64,000 nt of DNA from contig CM071571.1 in NCBI GenBank assembly GCA_036426205.1, forward strand, positions 115,733,581-115,797,580. Direction: 5' to 3'. This document shows positions 45,342 to 57,775 of the stretch, piece after piece (the stretch's first letter is position 1; the number at the start of each line of letters is the position of its first letter). Below the pieces are notes generated by a model. It was not told where the DNA came from. It was given only the letters and a program-made list of their open reading frames with translations, and did no database searches. The position numbers and the translations under genes were made by a program. The DNA is from Ascaphus truei. Lineage: Eukaryota; Chordata; Amphibia; Anura; Ascaphidae.

Positions 45342-47090
45342 CATGTATTTTTTTGGTCCTCTTTATATGAAACAAAAATACTTTAGTTAATGCCCTAGTA
45401 ACTTATCACATTGTATGTGACCATATTTGAAAATTATCTGCACCAGTATCAGAGCTATATTGTGAAACAAATGGGCAACTTGGCCCCGCCATGAAAAGCT
45501 TTGCTAAAGCTGCAGTTCAGTCTTTTTTTTTTATTTTATTTATTTTTTTACTTCAATAGTTTCATGTGGGCAATCTCTAATTATCTAAAGAACTGCATAG
45601 CTGCTGGTCAATTCGTTCTCCGTCTATTGATCAGCAAAGTTTGACGACATCTTTAAATATGGGGAATGTAAATCGTTGCTATAGGAACAAGCATGCATGT
45701 TAAAATAGAATACAAAAAAATTGGTCTTTCAAAGTTGTTTCTTTTTTAAACAGAAAATGCTAAAAGTGTTTTTTCTTACTACAGAACTGATTTATTAAAA
45801 AAAACACACATGCAGGATATTGCCTGAACTGCAGCTTTAAATCAGGGCAAGTGACGCAATGTTATCTAAAACAGTAACAGGCATTGGTGAAAGGGCATGT
45901 TAATGTAGTGCAACATTGTTTTAGTTTCCAGTAATTTGATGTTAAGCATGTCTTGGCATTACTCCCACCCACAGCCTGAAAAACAGCAGACGCTGCTGGT
46001 GGTGGTGGAGGGTACTTGTAGAGTTCACCGCCACCACCGTCACGCACCGTCACACACCGTCACCACCGCCACTGCTAATTCCACTGCATTTGCTTTTTTC
46101 AGGGTCTGAATGAGAGAGTAATGGCAAGTTTAACTATGACAACTAACAAAACATTACATCCCTGAGTTAACATTAATGGACCTTACAGGATATGTGATGT
46201 TAGGGGGAACACTTCTTCTTCCATTAATATCACTAGCATCCGTAAAAAAGTATGCAATGTTTTTTAAATGAGTAAGACAGGGTTAACGCTATGTTATTGT
46301 CTTAAGTAGATAAGCATCACAATTAACATGACATTAATTTAGGTTATCGACATGTTAAATAGCCTAATGGAGCTTAGTGCCTCTGGGCCTCTGGCTCTTG
46401 ATGTGACATTGCCCCTGGTATTATACATGTCTGTCATTTCCTCATGTGTAGCTTTCATCTCTCAAGATGAGTAAGATGTTGTTTCGATGTAACAGTTAGA
46501 TAAAGAATTAAGTCTTCCCCAATTTCCCAAGTATTTTAATGATGTTTGAGAAGGAGGAGATATGTTTGTAATTATATGGGTCTGACGGTGAAACTCCCTG
46601 TGTTATGACAAATTAAAATCATTTTGTGTTCTATGGGGAGGACTCTTTTTGCAAATATATGGTTATAAACTTGCTGTATGTGTCTGGCACTTTGAAAGAA
46701 CTGCATTTGTATATTATCTGCATCTGGAACTGAGGTGTAATTCAAGCTGTTTAAAAGCAATTTAATGACTAGCAACAAAGAAACATTTTAAAATAAATGT
46801 TGATTTATGTTGATAAATGGCCATATTGACATAGCAGTGCTATTCCGAAAGATGCTTTACAGCACCTGTATGGCTCATTCACTTAAACCAGAGGAATGTT
46901 TTTTTCTAAATTACTAGAACCTTAGAAGCCTCAACATTCCAATGCATTGGATTCTACCATGGATGACAGTGTTTTGTAGCTGTCTTATTTTGTGAACTTG
47001 TGCAGAACCTTGGCAGCACAATATACAGCTAGTAAAAGGCACACACTTTATAGAGAGAGAGGATGAAGGAATATTCCTAGCAAAATACTG
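45342..47090. other. Mostly unassigned AT-rich DNA
   Basis: About 1.75 kb without a gene. A short CACCGTCA-type array lies at 46027-46072, next to 'ctggtggtggtgga' (45994-46007). Confidence 0.45.
46027..46072 (+). repeat. CACCGTCA microsatellite
   Basis: Units of ACCGTCAC or similar, 8-12 bases each. Confidence 0.8.
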
Positions 47091-47092
47091 CA

Positions 47093-48060
47093 GCGAGAAA
47101 AAGTTTGGGAACCCCAATGATAATTATGCAAATTCCATAGTTTTTCCATGGTAACCTTTTTGAATTAAAATAGGTTGTTTCTTAAATATCCAATAGGGTT
47201 TATATTAACCAATTCCATGTCTTTTGAAACAAAATGATGTATGACTTAGACAAATAATGAATAATTAAGAGTCAGATTATGTGCAAAAGTAAGTGCAACC
47301 CTGGTTTTATCAGCTAATTTAAAAGGGATAATTAGAATCAGGTGTTTAAATAATTAGGTAGATCTTCAGGTGTGAGTTTGGGAGGCCCCACTCTTTATTA
47401 AGATCAGAAACATTGCGAGTTTGGTCTTCACCTTACAGGTGTGTGCACAGGATAGGCAGGAGGAAACCACTGCTCTCTAAAAAGAACATTGCTGCTCATC
47501 TGTAGTTCGCCAGAGATGATCCATAAGACTTCTGAAATAATGTTCTCTGAACAGAAATGTCAAAGGTAGAACTTTTTTACCTCAACGAGAAACGTTATGT
47601 TTGGCAAAAACTAAACACTGCGTTCGAACAGACTAACCTCATTCCAATCATCAAGCATGGTGGTGGGAGGCTGATGGTTTGGGGTTGCTTTGCCGCTTCA
47701 GGTCTTGGACAGCTTGCCATCATTGATATAACCATGAGCTCTGCATTGTATCAGAAGATTCTAGAGGAGAATGTGAGGCCATCTGTCCATGAGCTGAAGC
47801 TGAACCGAAAGTGGGTCATTCAGTATGACAATGATCCTAAACATACAAGCTTATCTATAAAAGAATAGATGCAGAAAAAATTAATTTCATGTTTTAGAAT
47901 GGCCTAGTCAAAGTCTGGAACTAAACCCCATCAAAATGTTGTGCTAGGACCTGAAGCGTGCTGTCAATGCAAGGATACCCTCAAATGTCACTGAGTTGAT
48001 GCAGTTCAAGGAGGAATGGGCTCAAATTCCTCAAAACCGATGTGAGAGACTGACCAGTTG
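47093..48060 (+). pseudogene. Second Tc1-type transposon, 3' truncated, dead transposase
   Basis: The left end is near GAAAAAGTTTGGGAACCCC (47097). Translated pieces include KVELFYLNEKRYVW, IIKHGGGRLMVWGCFAASG, VIQYDNDPKHTS and LNPIKMLC. The catalytic Glu of the NPIE motif is replaced by Lys (codon 47933-47935), and a stop follows two codons after. The matching right-hand inverted repeat is not found after 48060. It belongs to a different Tc1 subfamily from the copy at 43855, judging by its terminal sequence. Confidence 0.85.
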
Positions 48061-48409
48061 TTATCTATTTATCTATTATTAGGACTGTATATCTTCTGAT
48101 TATTTACATTTCAAACCCTTTATTTCATTTTTAACACAGTATTGATGCTGGGGGTCTTTGGAGTTGAAACTCATAAATGTAAGCTCTGGGGACACCTTGC
48201 TTCCGAAGGTACTTACTCCACAGGAGGTGCCCTTAGCTGCTCTAGGGTTCAGATTATAGTGTATTTTCTAAGCTCCTGCGGACAAATTGGGAGCCGTGAC
48301 ATCACCCAGTGCGGTTTCTTACTGACCCATGTGATGCGGGAGCTTCAAAATGCAGAAAACTGCTGAGATAACAGTGCACCCGTCAGAGGTAAATATGTCT
48401 TGAAGCAGG
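48061..48409. other. No recognised feature
   Basis: About 350 bases between the transposon remnant and the palindrome; nothing supported. Confidence 0.4.
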
Positions 48410-48574
48410 GGTCAAGAGTAGAAGGAACACAGGGCACAACAGATTTTGAATATCTAAACTCATTTATTGAGCCAACACAACGTTTCGACCTTAAGGTCGA
48501 CACGTTGTGTTGGCTCAATAAATGAGTTTAGATATTTACAATCCGTTGTGCCCTGTGTTCCTTCTACTATTGAC
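48410..48574. repeat. 165-bp near-perfect palindrome
   Basis: The arms pair almost throughout: left 'gaaggaacacagggcacaac', 'tatctaaactcatttattga' and 'gccaacacaacgt' recur inverted on the right. The centre TCGACCTTAAGGTCGA (48485-48500) is itself a perfect 16-bp palindrome. Only a few mismatches occur (near 48445-48451 and 48538-48544). It reads as two head-to-head copies of one sequence. Confidence 0.93.
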
Positions 48575-48708
48575 CTAGGACTGACGACAGGCTTTCGTTC
48601 AAGGACGGGAGCACCGGTAATTGTATCATTGATATACTTTTCTAGGTGTGCAGCATTCACTTCATATTTTTGAAGCAGGGTCCCCAGAGTTGAAATGAAC
48701 GGTTTCAT

Positions 48709-50235
48709 CTCTTGAGACCCCCTACTTCAGTCCTGTATTAAAAGAAAGAAAAGAAACAGTATGGATTCTCCTCTAACCTTGCATAAAGGTATTCTTATAT
48801 AATTAATGTGGGGATAAACATATTCTGTGCAGCTATTCATCAAGAAAGAGGAGAGGAGCTAGTGGAATAAGTAAAGTCAATCTTTGTGAATCATAATCTG
48901 TAAATTATCCATGTAGTCTTTTATTGTGTGAGACGACCACTGGTCATTTTTATTTATGCAATTGACATATTTTGCACATGGTTTATACAGATTTCAAGGT
49001 TATCCCCACTGTTTCGAAATTAAGGCCCAATAAGTAAATGCCTACTGCTTAATCTTGTTGAGATATAAATTTCCATTTATTTTTCCTGACAAGCAGGAGT
49101 TGGCAGTAAAATCAAAACAAACTACTGATTCTGCTCAACACAGCATACATTTGGTAAATCAATTGTTCAGAAAGGAAGTTCTGTTATATGCTTATTTTCT
49201 TTGGCTGTAGGTTTTCTGATGGCCTTTAGCAATTTCACAGCGCATGCGAACATGTTAATGTCAGTACTAAGGGTGGGCACTTTCTGTAGTGTTTTTTTGG
49301 TTTTAGTTCTTAACATTGTTACTGTTTACATTTTGCTAGAACTTTATTCTCTTGTTTTTATTTGGGCTAACTTTTCTGGAACTTCATAAAAGTTTTTGAG
49401 TTTTTTTCATTCAAACAATTCATTAAAAAAAAATGTGTACTTTCAAATTTGGAACAAACTGCAGATAGACTCCACTTAGAACGCAATTCTGTTTTTTCAG
49501 GCGCTCAGTGTTTTTTTTTATCATTGAATGTTTGTGGAGTGCTAAAGCAAAAATCTGACCCTTTTCTTTATCTGCTTCATATAGAGTCACTGTTGGCTCA
49601 GTACCAGGCATTCAAAAATGTTGGCTAGTAATAAAAAGTTTATACACACATCATATAGTTTCAGGGTTACAAACCAAGCAGTAACATTTTTTTTTGCAAT
49701 CTCTGCTAGTTTATCTGTAAAGTTTACTGTGTAATATATTTAACAATTCACTAGGCACCTGGTATCTCTGTATTTAAATATTCAGAAATATCTTTCACGC
49801 TTTGGCTGTGTGCTGTAGTGCTTATTAGCAATACATTGTTTCTACTGAGACAAAGGAGGCCTGTTGCCTGGGACACAAACAATCTACCTATCTCCGGTCA
49901 CATTGTTAATTTTACCTATTTGTTCCTAGTATACTCTTCTGCTCTGTCTCATTTATATCACCATTTAAATCTTATTTAACATCATTCAGTTGAGTACAGT
50001 AGAAGAACCACCACTAATTATTGCTACAGTAAAAGACCGCCACTAATTATTGCAACCATCAGCTAATTTCTAGTTACCGTTGACGTATTTGGTAGGTTTT
50101 TGAGATATTTGTGCACCACAGTTCATAAAAATAAGTTTTTTCCTTTTCTTAACCTTAGTGCATCTCAGTTATCAAATGCAGGCCCAGCAGAGTTTAACAT
50201 TTTTCATAAAACTTCATGGGCAGTCATTGCAGCAT
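48709..50235. other. AT-rich DNA with no recognised feature
   Basis: About 1.5 kb; no gene or repeat ends identified. Confidence 0.45.
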
Positions 50236-51385
50236 TCAGGGCCGCCGACAGGGGAGGACAGAAGGGACAAGTCCCGGGCCCGGTGACTGCGGGGGGCCCG
50301 ACGGCCGGCACTACAAATTGGCCCCAACCTCTGGCTGGGCCTGGCTGCCGGTTGTGGCTGGGCCCCGGCTCTCCATCAGATGCAGGCCTCTTCCTCACTA
50401 TGTGTCCCACGCCAAGCATACGTATGCGTCTTGCGGCGCATGACGGGCCCCTCTGACGTCAGCGCGCCGGAAGTAAGCTGGGCCTGACTTTGGAAGCTCG
50501 GCGTGGGACACAGATTGAGGAGGCTTGCAGCTGATGGAGAGTTGGGGCACGGCCACGACCGGCAGCCAGGCGTGGCCTGACCAGATCTCGGCCCCAACTT
50601 GCAGCATCGGCCGCCGGACCCCCTCTGCCACTGGCCTGACCTGACCATCCCCATGGTAAGTCTACTTTTTTTTATATGTATGGGGGGGAGGGGTATTTTT
50701 AAATGTATTGGGGGGAGCAGGGGTATTTTTTATATGTATTGTGGGGTGTTTTTTTTTATGTATTGGAGAGTGGGGGTATTTTTATATGTATTGGGGGAGT
50801 ATGGGTCTTTTTATATGTATCGGGGAATGGGGGTCTTTTCATATGTATTGGGGGGTCATTTTATATGTATTGAGGGTGGGAGACTTTTTTATATGTATTG
50901 GGGGTCTTTTATATGTATTTGGGGAGTGGGGGTCTTTCTATATGTATTGGGGGAGGGGTTCTTTTTTATATGTATCGAGGGTGGGAGTCTTTTTATATGT
51001 ATTTAGGAAGAGTTGGGGTATTTTTATATGTATTGGGGAGAGTGGGGGTCTTTTTGTATCTATTGAAGGGAAGTGGGGGTCTTTTATATTTATTCGGGGA
51101 AGTGGGTTTTTTTCTATATGTATTGGGGGAGAGGGTTCTTTTTTATATGTATTGGGGGAGTGGGGGCCTTTTATATGTATTGGGGAGGGTGGGGGTCTTT
51201 TTATATGTATTGGGGGTGTGGTTTTTTTATATGTATTGGGGTGGGGGTCTTTTTATATGTATTGGGGGAGTGGAGGTATGTTTAATATTTATTGGTAGGG
51301 GGTCTTTTTGATATGTATTGGGGGGAGTGGGTGTCTTTTTAATATGTATTGGGGGAGTGAGGGTCTTTTTTATATGGAATGGGAT
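50236..51385. mobile_element. Probable DNA element: CAGGGCCGCC end, inverted-repeat head, minisatellite body
   Basis: It begins CAGGGCCGCCGACAGGGG. Bases about 50310-50600 form an inverted repeat: 'tgtgtcccacgcc' (50401-50413) pairs with 'ggcgtgggacaca' (50500-50512), and 'ctctccatcag' with 'ctgatggagag'. From 50670 to 51380 a G/T-rich tandem array follows. The matching right end is absent, so it is truncated. Frames rich in FYMYWG come from the array. Confidence 0.55.
50670..51380 (+). repeat. Minisatellite, TTTTTATATGTATTGGGGGAG units
   Basis: About 24 units of 26-31 bases with 'tatatgtattggggg' and a 'gtgggggtctt' phase. Confidence 0.95.
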
Positions 51386-51860
51386 GTATCAAAGTTGGCA
51401 TGAGGAATGTTGCACATGTCTTCATTGCAGCAAGAATGTGGTGAGATTCACCTAGCAGCTCAAGCAACCAGTGTCAGGTGGAAGAAATTAACAAATGCCA
51501 TGCAGTAAAGACTGTCGTAATATTGAGCCCAATAAATGTTTTGCAACACAGCACATAGCAAATTGCATCATCTTTGTACATATCTCTCCTTAGTTCTCAA
51601 TTCCTATTCAATATGCTGTGGAGGCTTTTTTCTGCTGCTGTTGAAGATTTCATCCCCACTATATGAATGAATCTGAACTCTTCTCCAGCACTGGTAATAC
51701 ATCTTCAGTGCATATTGAATGGGGGCCTTTATCTTTAAAGGATTTACCATGTTTAATTGCTTCATGCATTGGTCATTTTATAAAGATCAAAAACAGACAA
51801 CACCACTCACAAAACCCTGTAGAGAAATGTATATATATTATAAAGAATAATTAACGTGCT
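51386..51860. other. No recognised feature
   Basis: About 475 bases; nothing supported. Confidence 0.4.
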
Positions 51861-51869
51861 GGGATGATA

Positions 51870-52570
51870 ATGAGTAAATGCTAATGGAGTAATAAACAAA
51901 AAGCGTCCTCAGCAAGTGATTTCAATAGTTACAAATGGAATATCAGGGGGATTGCATATCCCAAGGTATGGAATAACAAAAAGTCAATGTAAGACGTCAC
52001 AAGTCCCTAACGTCTCCACCGGTTATACTTGCGATATCCCACATATATTTTAGCTGCTCCCAAGAGACTAGAAGGAAAGTGCCACAGTCCGGATTCATGG
52101 GAACGGGCCTTTAGAATCGGTTCTCCTGGAAGCGTTGCCCCCCTTGTTTTTCATTATGTATTTGTTATTGCTTACCATTGTTTTCTTTGATGTTTGACCC
52201 CTTATTTACCCGAGTTAGTGTTAGTGTTCAGCCTGCCTTTAGTTTTGCATGGTCAGTTTCCCATTTCGATTGCTATTTTGCATACATTTTTTCAGCGCTA
52301 CCTTTTTTGCCTCCTGGCCACCTATTATGTGGATAAGTATTATATTTCTTTTCGGTTTTTTTTTCGCTGCTGTCATAGACTTTACATAACCTTTTCATAT
52401 TCTGTTGAGCGCTCCTTTTCTGTTTTTGTATTATCCATTGTGATTTGTATTTGCTTGTGGTAATTCAAATGTACTTTTTCTTGTTCCATGTGATGCATAC
52501 TTTTTAGTCCAATTATTGAGTGCTGAGGGCTCTTTTTGTTTATTACTCCCTTGGTTATTTTATAACTGCA
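51870..52570. repeat. Inverted repeat pair
   Basis: 'gagtaataaacaaaaagcg' (51887-51905) with 'cctcagca' pairs inverted with 'tgctgaggg' and 'tttttgtttattactcc' (near 52520-52552). The arms are about 30-50 bases, 600 bases apart. Confidence 0.55.
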
Positions 52571-53972
52571 TTCATTAGGATATCTTTGCTCTGTACAATT
52601 TGCAGACCACAAACAACCACCTTCCTTTCTTTGTTTGCTCTTAAAACAACTGTATACGTACTATTATTTATTTATTGCTGTAATGCTTAATAGTAAAACT
52701 ATTTTTCAAATGTTTTCATTTTAAAGTTTTCTACTCTCCTCATTTACTGTTCGGGATATGATGCATGCGAGGAGTTGGCTATAGATTTTATTTGGTAATC
52801 TACACTACCAAGGTATGCAGTAAAAATCCCACCTAACATCATGATGGTTTCAGATTGACATTTTAAGACTTGTTCCTCAGATTTTGAAAGCCATATGCAA
52901 GCCCTTTGTTTTGCACCTGTGTGTACCTAGACATTAGTAAAACAGATTTGAGTTCCACCAAAGGTGGCCTTTACTTTTAAAAGTTGCCCTTATAATTTCC
53001 TTTATTATAAATTACAAAGGTTCTAACCCACGGCACATAATATTAAAACACCTGGACTTAAATTGAAGCCATGACTGAAAAAAAAACCCATTGCTCTTTG
53101 AGTCATTGAATGAACTAATTTATTTTTATCAGTAAAAGTTTCCTTGGCAAAGGACACCCAAGTAAGTCTGTTCTTTTTTTTATTTATTTTTATCTGCAAC
53201 CATCTAGTTTAATTGTTTTATAGGATAAAAAGCGGGAAGCAATCAGCTAACAGGACAAGACGGAAAAATTGTAAACAATGCCATATATTTTATTTCTTTT
53301 TGTTTTTCAATTAATGTTTTCATTTTTAAAAGTGTTTAAAACATAGCTCAACTCACCATACAACATTTTAAAGCAATATTTTGAATGATGTTTAATATAT
53401 TTTTGTCAAAGGATTGTAACTGGGAGGTTCTCAGGAGCTAATCCGCAATATGTGTACCTCTGGGAATACCACCCTTCCAAAGAAACTAATCATTTGTTAC
53501 CAGTGTTTCCTAGGGAATTTAAATGTGCACCCAGTAGGAAGCTGCAAACAATGTTGTTGCGGCTTCCTATTGGCCTGCGTTTTGGTGGCCATTGGGTTTC
53601 ATCTTTAGGGAGTTTAAACACTGCTATTTCGCTGCTACGCATCTCCAGAGCCAGGGTAACACCATAGGTACAAATTACAGGGTCCAATACTGTAGGAAAA
53701 ATGATAGATACAAAAGTAAAACTAACAGATGGGAGTGCTGCTTTAATTATTTTTATAGGATATAAAAATTATTTCTTTAATGTTACATATACATAATCTA
53801 ATTTTTTTTAACATCTCTGGAAACTCTCTGAGTTTAGTATGTCTACCTCAAATGCAAAGATAAATAACAAAGGAACACTCACAGTAGTCGAGTAGTAGCT
53901 GCTACGGGTGCTCACACATCCACAAGCAGAGTTCAGGGATGTAAGTGCCAGCACTCTAGAGGACTTTTGGTG
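52571..53972. other. AT-rich DNA, mostly unassigned
   Basis: About 1.4 kb. A block near 53540-53610 ('cttcctattggcctgcg') looks like part of a dispersed repeat, but no ends are visible. Confidence 0.4.
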
Positions 53973-55126
53973 TGTAGCAGGGTCCCTTTCCCCAGATCCC
54001 CGCTTACCTCCGCTGCAGCAGGGGGATGTGCCGAGTGTTGTGGCAGGCGAGTGTATCGCCGGAAGCATCGGTGTCTCCCGTTGCAGGGCGCCGCCATCTT
54101 GGTTTGCTTGTGCATGCGCATGCGCAGGACAGACGCGCATGCGCAGTGCAGTGTTTTCTGCTGCTGCGGCCATCTTGGGACTCCTCGTGCATACGCAGTA
54201 CAAGCGCAAGCAGTGGCAATTACAGCAGGACTCCACAGGGGACTACAACCCCACAGCCATCTGATCCCAAACAGCCAATCTGGCTGCAGCATTCCCCTGC
54301 AGCCAGGAATTGATACTTTTGGCGTGTCTGCAACACGCCAGTCGGAAGAGGGACCTCTGAGGATCAGGTAGTGTCCAGGGAGCAGTGCTTTCCTGGAGTA
54401 GGCCAGATCTCCACCTTTGGGTCCCAGCTAAGCCCCGACTCACTGTAGCATGTGGCTGCTATAGGGAAGGCCCATAGTTAGGGACTTGTCCCCAGTAGCT
54501 GCATATAGACAGGTTCAGCACCGGTGAGACGTCATGCAATGACTGCGGCCTGTGGTCAGGGACCAAACAATCTACATGGTAAAGCTGGAAAGGTGATATT
54601 ATCCACACCGGAATTCACCCCACACGGAGGCGGACACCATCATGGACAACATTGGATCAGATGGATCCTCTTTGTTCTTCTGCAATACCCGGGTGCTGGA
54701 GCCACGGGCAGGTACCGAACTAGTGCACCAACACTTAACGGGATAGCGCTATCTCTTACACTTTGTGTGGGCCTTGACATTGGGAAGAGGGACATCAGGG
54801 ACATGGCTGGCACCCAATGTACTTCAGGGACACTCATTCGTGGTATCAGATTGGGGCCTATATTACTGTGTGGTACCAATATTATTGTTTTCAGTAAAGG
54901 TTGTTAGTATATACTTGAGTGTGTGTATTATTGGTATTGTTCCTGTAAGAGGATTATCCCACCCCGTTGGGATCCCTTGCAGGTGGAGGCGCTGTCACCA
55001 GATGAATCAGGTACATCCCGGGCTCCCAGCGGCAGAGGTTCAGGCCTCCTGTGAGCCACAGGTAGTGCACCACGCACACCGTAGCCGCATAACTTCCATA
55101 GGGGGGGGGGGGAGGAGTGCGCTACA
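53973..55126 (+). mobile_element. Solo LTR (family A), complete
   Basis: 1154 bp, beginning TGTAGC and ending GCTACA, a 6-bp inverted terminus, flanked by GGTG on both sides (53969-53972 and 55127-55130). Near its start are tandem GCGCATGCGC-type sites (54113-54146). 'ggaggcgctgtcacc' lies near 54987, and a G run precedes the end. It is the reference copy for the partial copies at 1-473, 1425-2657 and 18199-18660. No internal region is present, so it arose by LTR recombination. Retroelement class is not assigned. Confidence 0.8.
54113..54146. promoter_or_regulatory. Tandem NRF1-type sites in the LTR
   Basis: Two TGCGCATGCGCA-type palindromes lie about 25 bases apart. The same motif pair occurs in the copy at 18199-18660 (18328 and 18345) and single sites in the copy at 1425-2657. 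NRF1 binds GCGCATGCGC; use here is inference. Confidence 0.5.
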
Positions 55127-56435
55127 GGTGTAAAAGTGAAGGTTTATTGAGAGACCAACATATAGGTCCCTACTTGGACCTCTGTCAGGATACAGTGAGT
55201 ATAAAAAGTGCATTTTATATACCTGTACATCTAGTTGCTTATGTGAGGCAGGGAGGCTTGGCGCCAAAATAACTCTGTGTATGGTTGCCATGCAAGGGGC
55301 CAAATATAAGTGTGAGAACTAAGTGATGTTGTTAAGTGAAATGACTAAGGGTAATCATGTATTACTGTGAAGAAAACTTCACTTTTTCACCAAGAGTCCT
55401 CTGGAGTTCTGGCTCTTTACATTCCTTACCTCAAATGCAATGACATTATATTATGTACTGCAGAAACATGGCAGATACTTTGTAATATATATGTTTGGCA
55501 GCAAGTGTACCATAGTTTCAAATAATCATTCCATAGACTGTTCTCCTATACAGTGAATTGAGCTGACAGCAGTTCTTTTCTGCACTGCACTAATGCCAGA
55601 ATAACGTGGACATCGATGAAAAATAATCACTTATTTTCTCATTCAACAAATCAGTAGATTTACCAGTTAAAAGCTAGTTAGGTTACAGTTCATCTGTCAC
55701 CTGTTGGGGGTCATGAAAAATGAGAATCCTCACCTGGCCTTGACATAGAAGGCCTGACAGATTTATGGCTCCTTTCTCGATTCTCATAGGTGAAGCAGCA
55801 TAGCCCTTTTAATTTGGTTTATCCAGATTATAAGCAACACAAAAGTTATTGTTTAAACTTTCTATAAGGTCACTGTTATGACTTTGTTACAGATAGTTGT
55901 TGTAAGAATTGTCACTGGTTAATGATTGTTTGGACCTGTGTACTGTTGGGCAACTAAGAATATATGTCATATGGCTCCCCCAAGAGTTGAAGTTGGTACA
56001 ATGGTTTTAGCATACTGTACTGTATCATGATTCATGTATCATGTTTCATGTTTTATTACCTGATTAAGGAGACCAATAATGCATGTTCTACAACACTTCT
56101 AAAAACTCCTAACTCAAGCAGGAATGCTGTTCTATTGTCAACTGAAGCCTTTTTCTAAAATACTTGGATAACAGGCATGTTATTCAATGCAGCTATTTTG
56201 TCATCATATATTAAAGTAATGGTTTTAATGCATTACATCTTCCTCGTTGGTTTCTCTCCTTCCTTTCTAAAGCACTTTTTCAGGGTCTGGATGGGACTAG
56301 GCGCATTAAATAAAATGTAAATGTTTGGCAAATCACTTTGTGAACTGTGACTGATCTGAGATTTGTTGGCAAAATAGCCAATTGGAGAAATGTGTAGCCA
56401 GTAGACAATTTTTTTGGGGAAAAACTTTGAAAATG
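55127..56435. other. Mostly unassigned AT-rich DNA
   Basis: About 1.3 kb. The first 70 bases carry on the minus strand a stem ('ggtccaagtagggacc') followed by TATATGTTGG and CAATAAA, related to the GAAACGTTGG repeats. No gene. Confidence 0.4.
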
Positions 56436-56439
56436 GGGA

Positions 56440-57775
56440 ATGGGGAATGCAAACAAAAAACGCCAGTGAAATATCATCTAATGATATCTCATAAGGGGAA
56501 AAATAAATTCCTTCCTGACTCATAATATTGGCAATCAGATTTCTTTCTGGATCAACATCCTTCCCATGTTTACTTATTTAGTATTTTCCTGTATAACTTC
56601 CTTTCTAAAAAGATGTTCAACCTTTTTTTGAAGATATCTATTGTATCTGCCATCACAGTCTCCATGGGTAATGAATTGCACATTTTAACTGCCCGTACTT
56701 TAAAGAATACAACAAAAAAACAAACAAAGATGCACAAAGCTACTTTCAATGTGACAAAAATACCCAGTGCAATACCTATATATTCTCTTGAAAAAGGGTA
56801 ATTTAGTTTAACCCTTTGGCCAAAGCTTCTTACACCTGCTGAAACTTTCAAGGCATGACCGTTAGCAGGTCCTAACACTCCTTACACTTTGTTTACTTTA
56901 AAGAACCCTGCCCCTTGTTGCTGGTAAAACCTCCTTTCCTCCTTGTAACAGGGACTTACCCCTGTTAAGAAATGTTCCTCTAATCCAGCAGTGTGCTGGT
57001 TAATTGCACACCTGAAATCAACCAACCCCACCTGCCTAATCAGAACTCTATCAGAAAAAACCTGTTCTGAGACACAGGAAGGGGATTCCTAAGTCTCACA
57101 ATTGGGGCTGACCAGGAAGGACAGATGTCTTGAGCTGCAAAGAGACTGTAGGCTGAAAGCAAGACAAAGGGGACCAGACCTGTATACCTGGACAGCCTTA
57201 GCACACAAGGGTGCTGACCCAGGAGAGCAGAGTGGCCTTCCCCTACAACTGCAAGAAACAGATAAGATTTTCTTATGGGACTGTTGTATGTCTGTATATA
57301 TGTATACTGTATATATTTGGGGTTGGTAATTAACTTAGCTAAACACCCCGTTAGAGAAGGCTGGACTTCATGTGTAGATATTCTCCAAAGTGGAGTAGAT
57401 TTTCTTTTTGCTGTGTTAAAGGGACAGGCGCAATAAAGCCTAATTTTAGTTTCACTTTAAACGGTCTCCATTGCGTACCTCTGAACATGTCTCTTACACT
57501 CCTCTTAAGGGATGACTTTGTACTGCCGTCGGGATCAATAGTTCTTTTGAGTGATCCCTCTATTGTCCCCGAATATATTTGTATATAGTTATTCCCTCTT
57601 AGATGCATTTTTTCTAAAGTAAACAATCTAATTTAGCTAGCATTGTCCTCATAACTTAGATTGTCCATCCCCTTTATTAATGTGGTGGCTCTTCTGTGCA
57701 CTCTCTCTAGTTCCATAATGTCTTTTCTAAGGAGTGGTGCCCAAAATTGTACTCCATATTCAACGAAATGCGTTG
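56440..57775 (-). pseudogene. CR1/L2-group LINE, C-terminal polymerase and 3' UTR, split by a solo LTR
   Basis: On the minus strand, 57775-57499 encodes a MELERVQRRATxLI-like block with FTLEKMHLRG, and 56943-56600 encodes VRAVKMCNSLPMETVMADTI and DIFKKRLNIF. Together these are the conserved C-terminal region of CR1/L2 polymerases. The 3' UTR follows, with the 'ccttcctgactcataat' and 'cagtgaaatatcatctaat' blocks also seen in the tails at 5925 and 14925. The solo LTR 56944-57498 sits in the coding region. The frame has several stops. Confidence 0.8.
56944..57498 (+). mobile_element. Solo LTR related to the coiled-coil element
   Basis: 555 bp, beginning TGTAACAGGG and ending CTCTTACA, flanked by exact CTCCT duplications (56939-56943 and 57499-57503). 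It shares with the 641-bp LTRs 'cagcagtgtg..tggttaa', 'gcaagaaacagataaga', 'ggcgcaataaagcc' and 'cgtacctctgaac'. It is a diverged member of the same LTR family. Confidence 0.88.

Noticed and set aside
50599..51311. Frames of 135-196 codons with FYMYWG repeats
   Set aside because: They translate the TATATGTATTGGGGG minisatellite in different frames; no start context or family signature.
53808..54371. Several overlapping frames of 118-142 codons on both strands
   Set aside because: They lie inside the solo LTR, whose GC-rich sequence keeps frames open by chance; the related copies do not preserve them.
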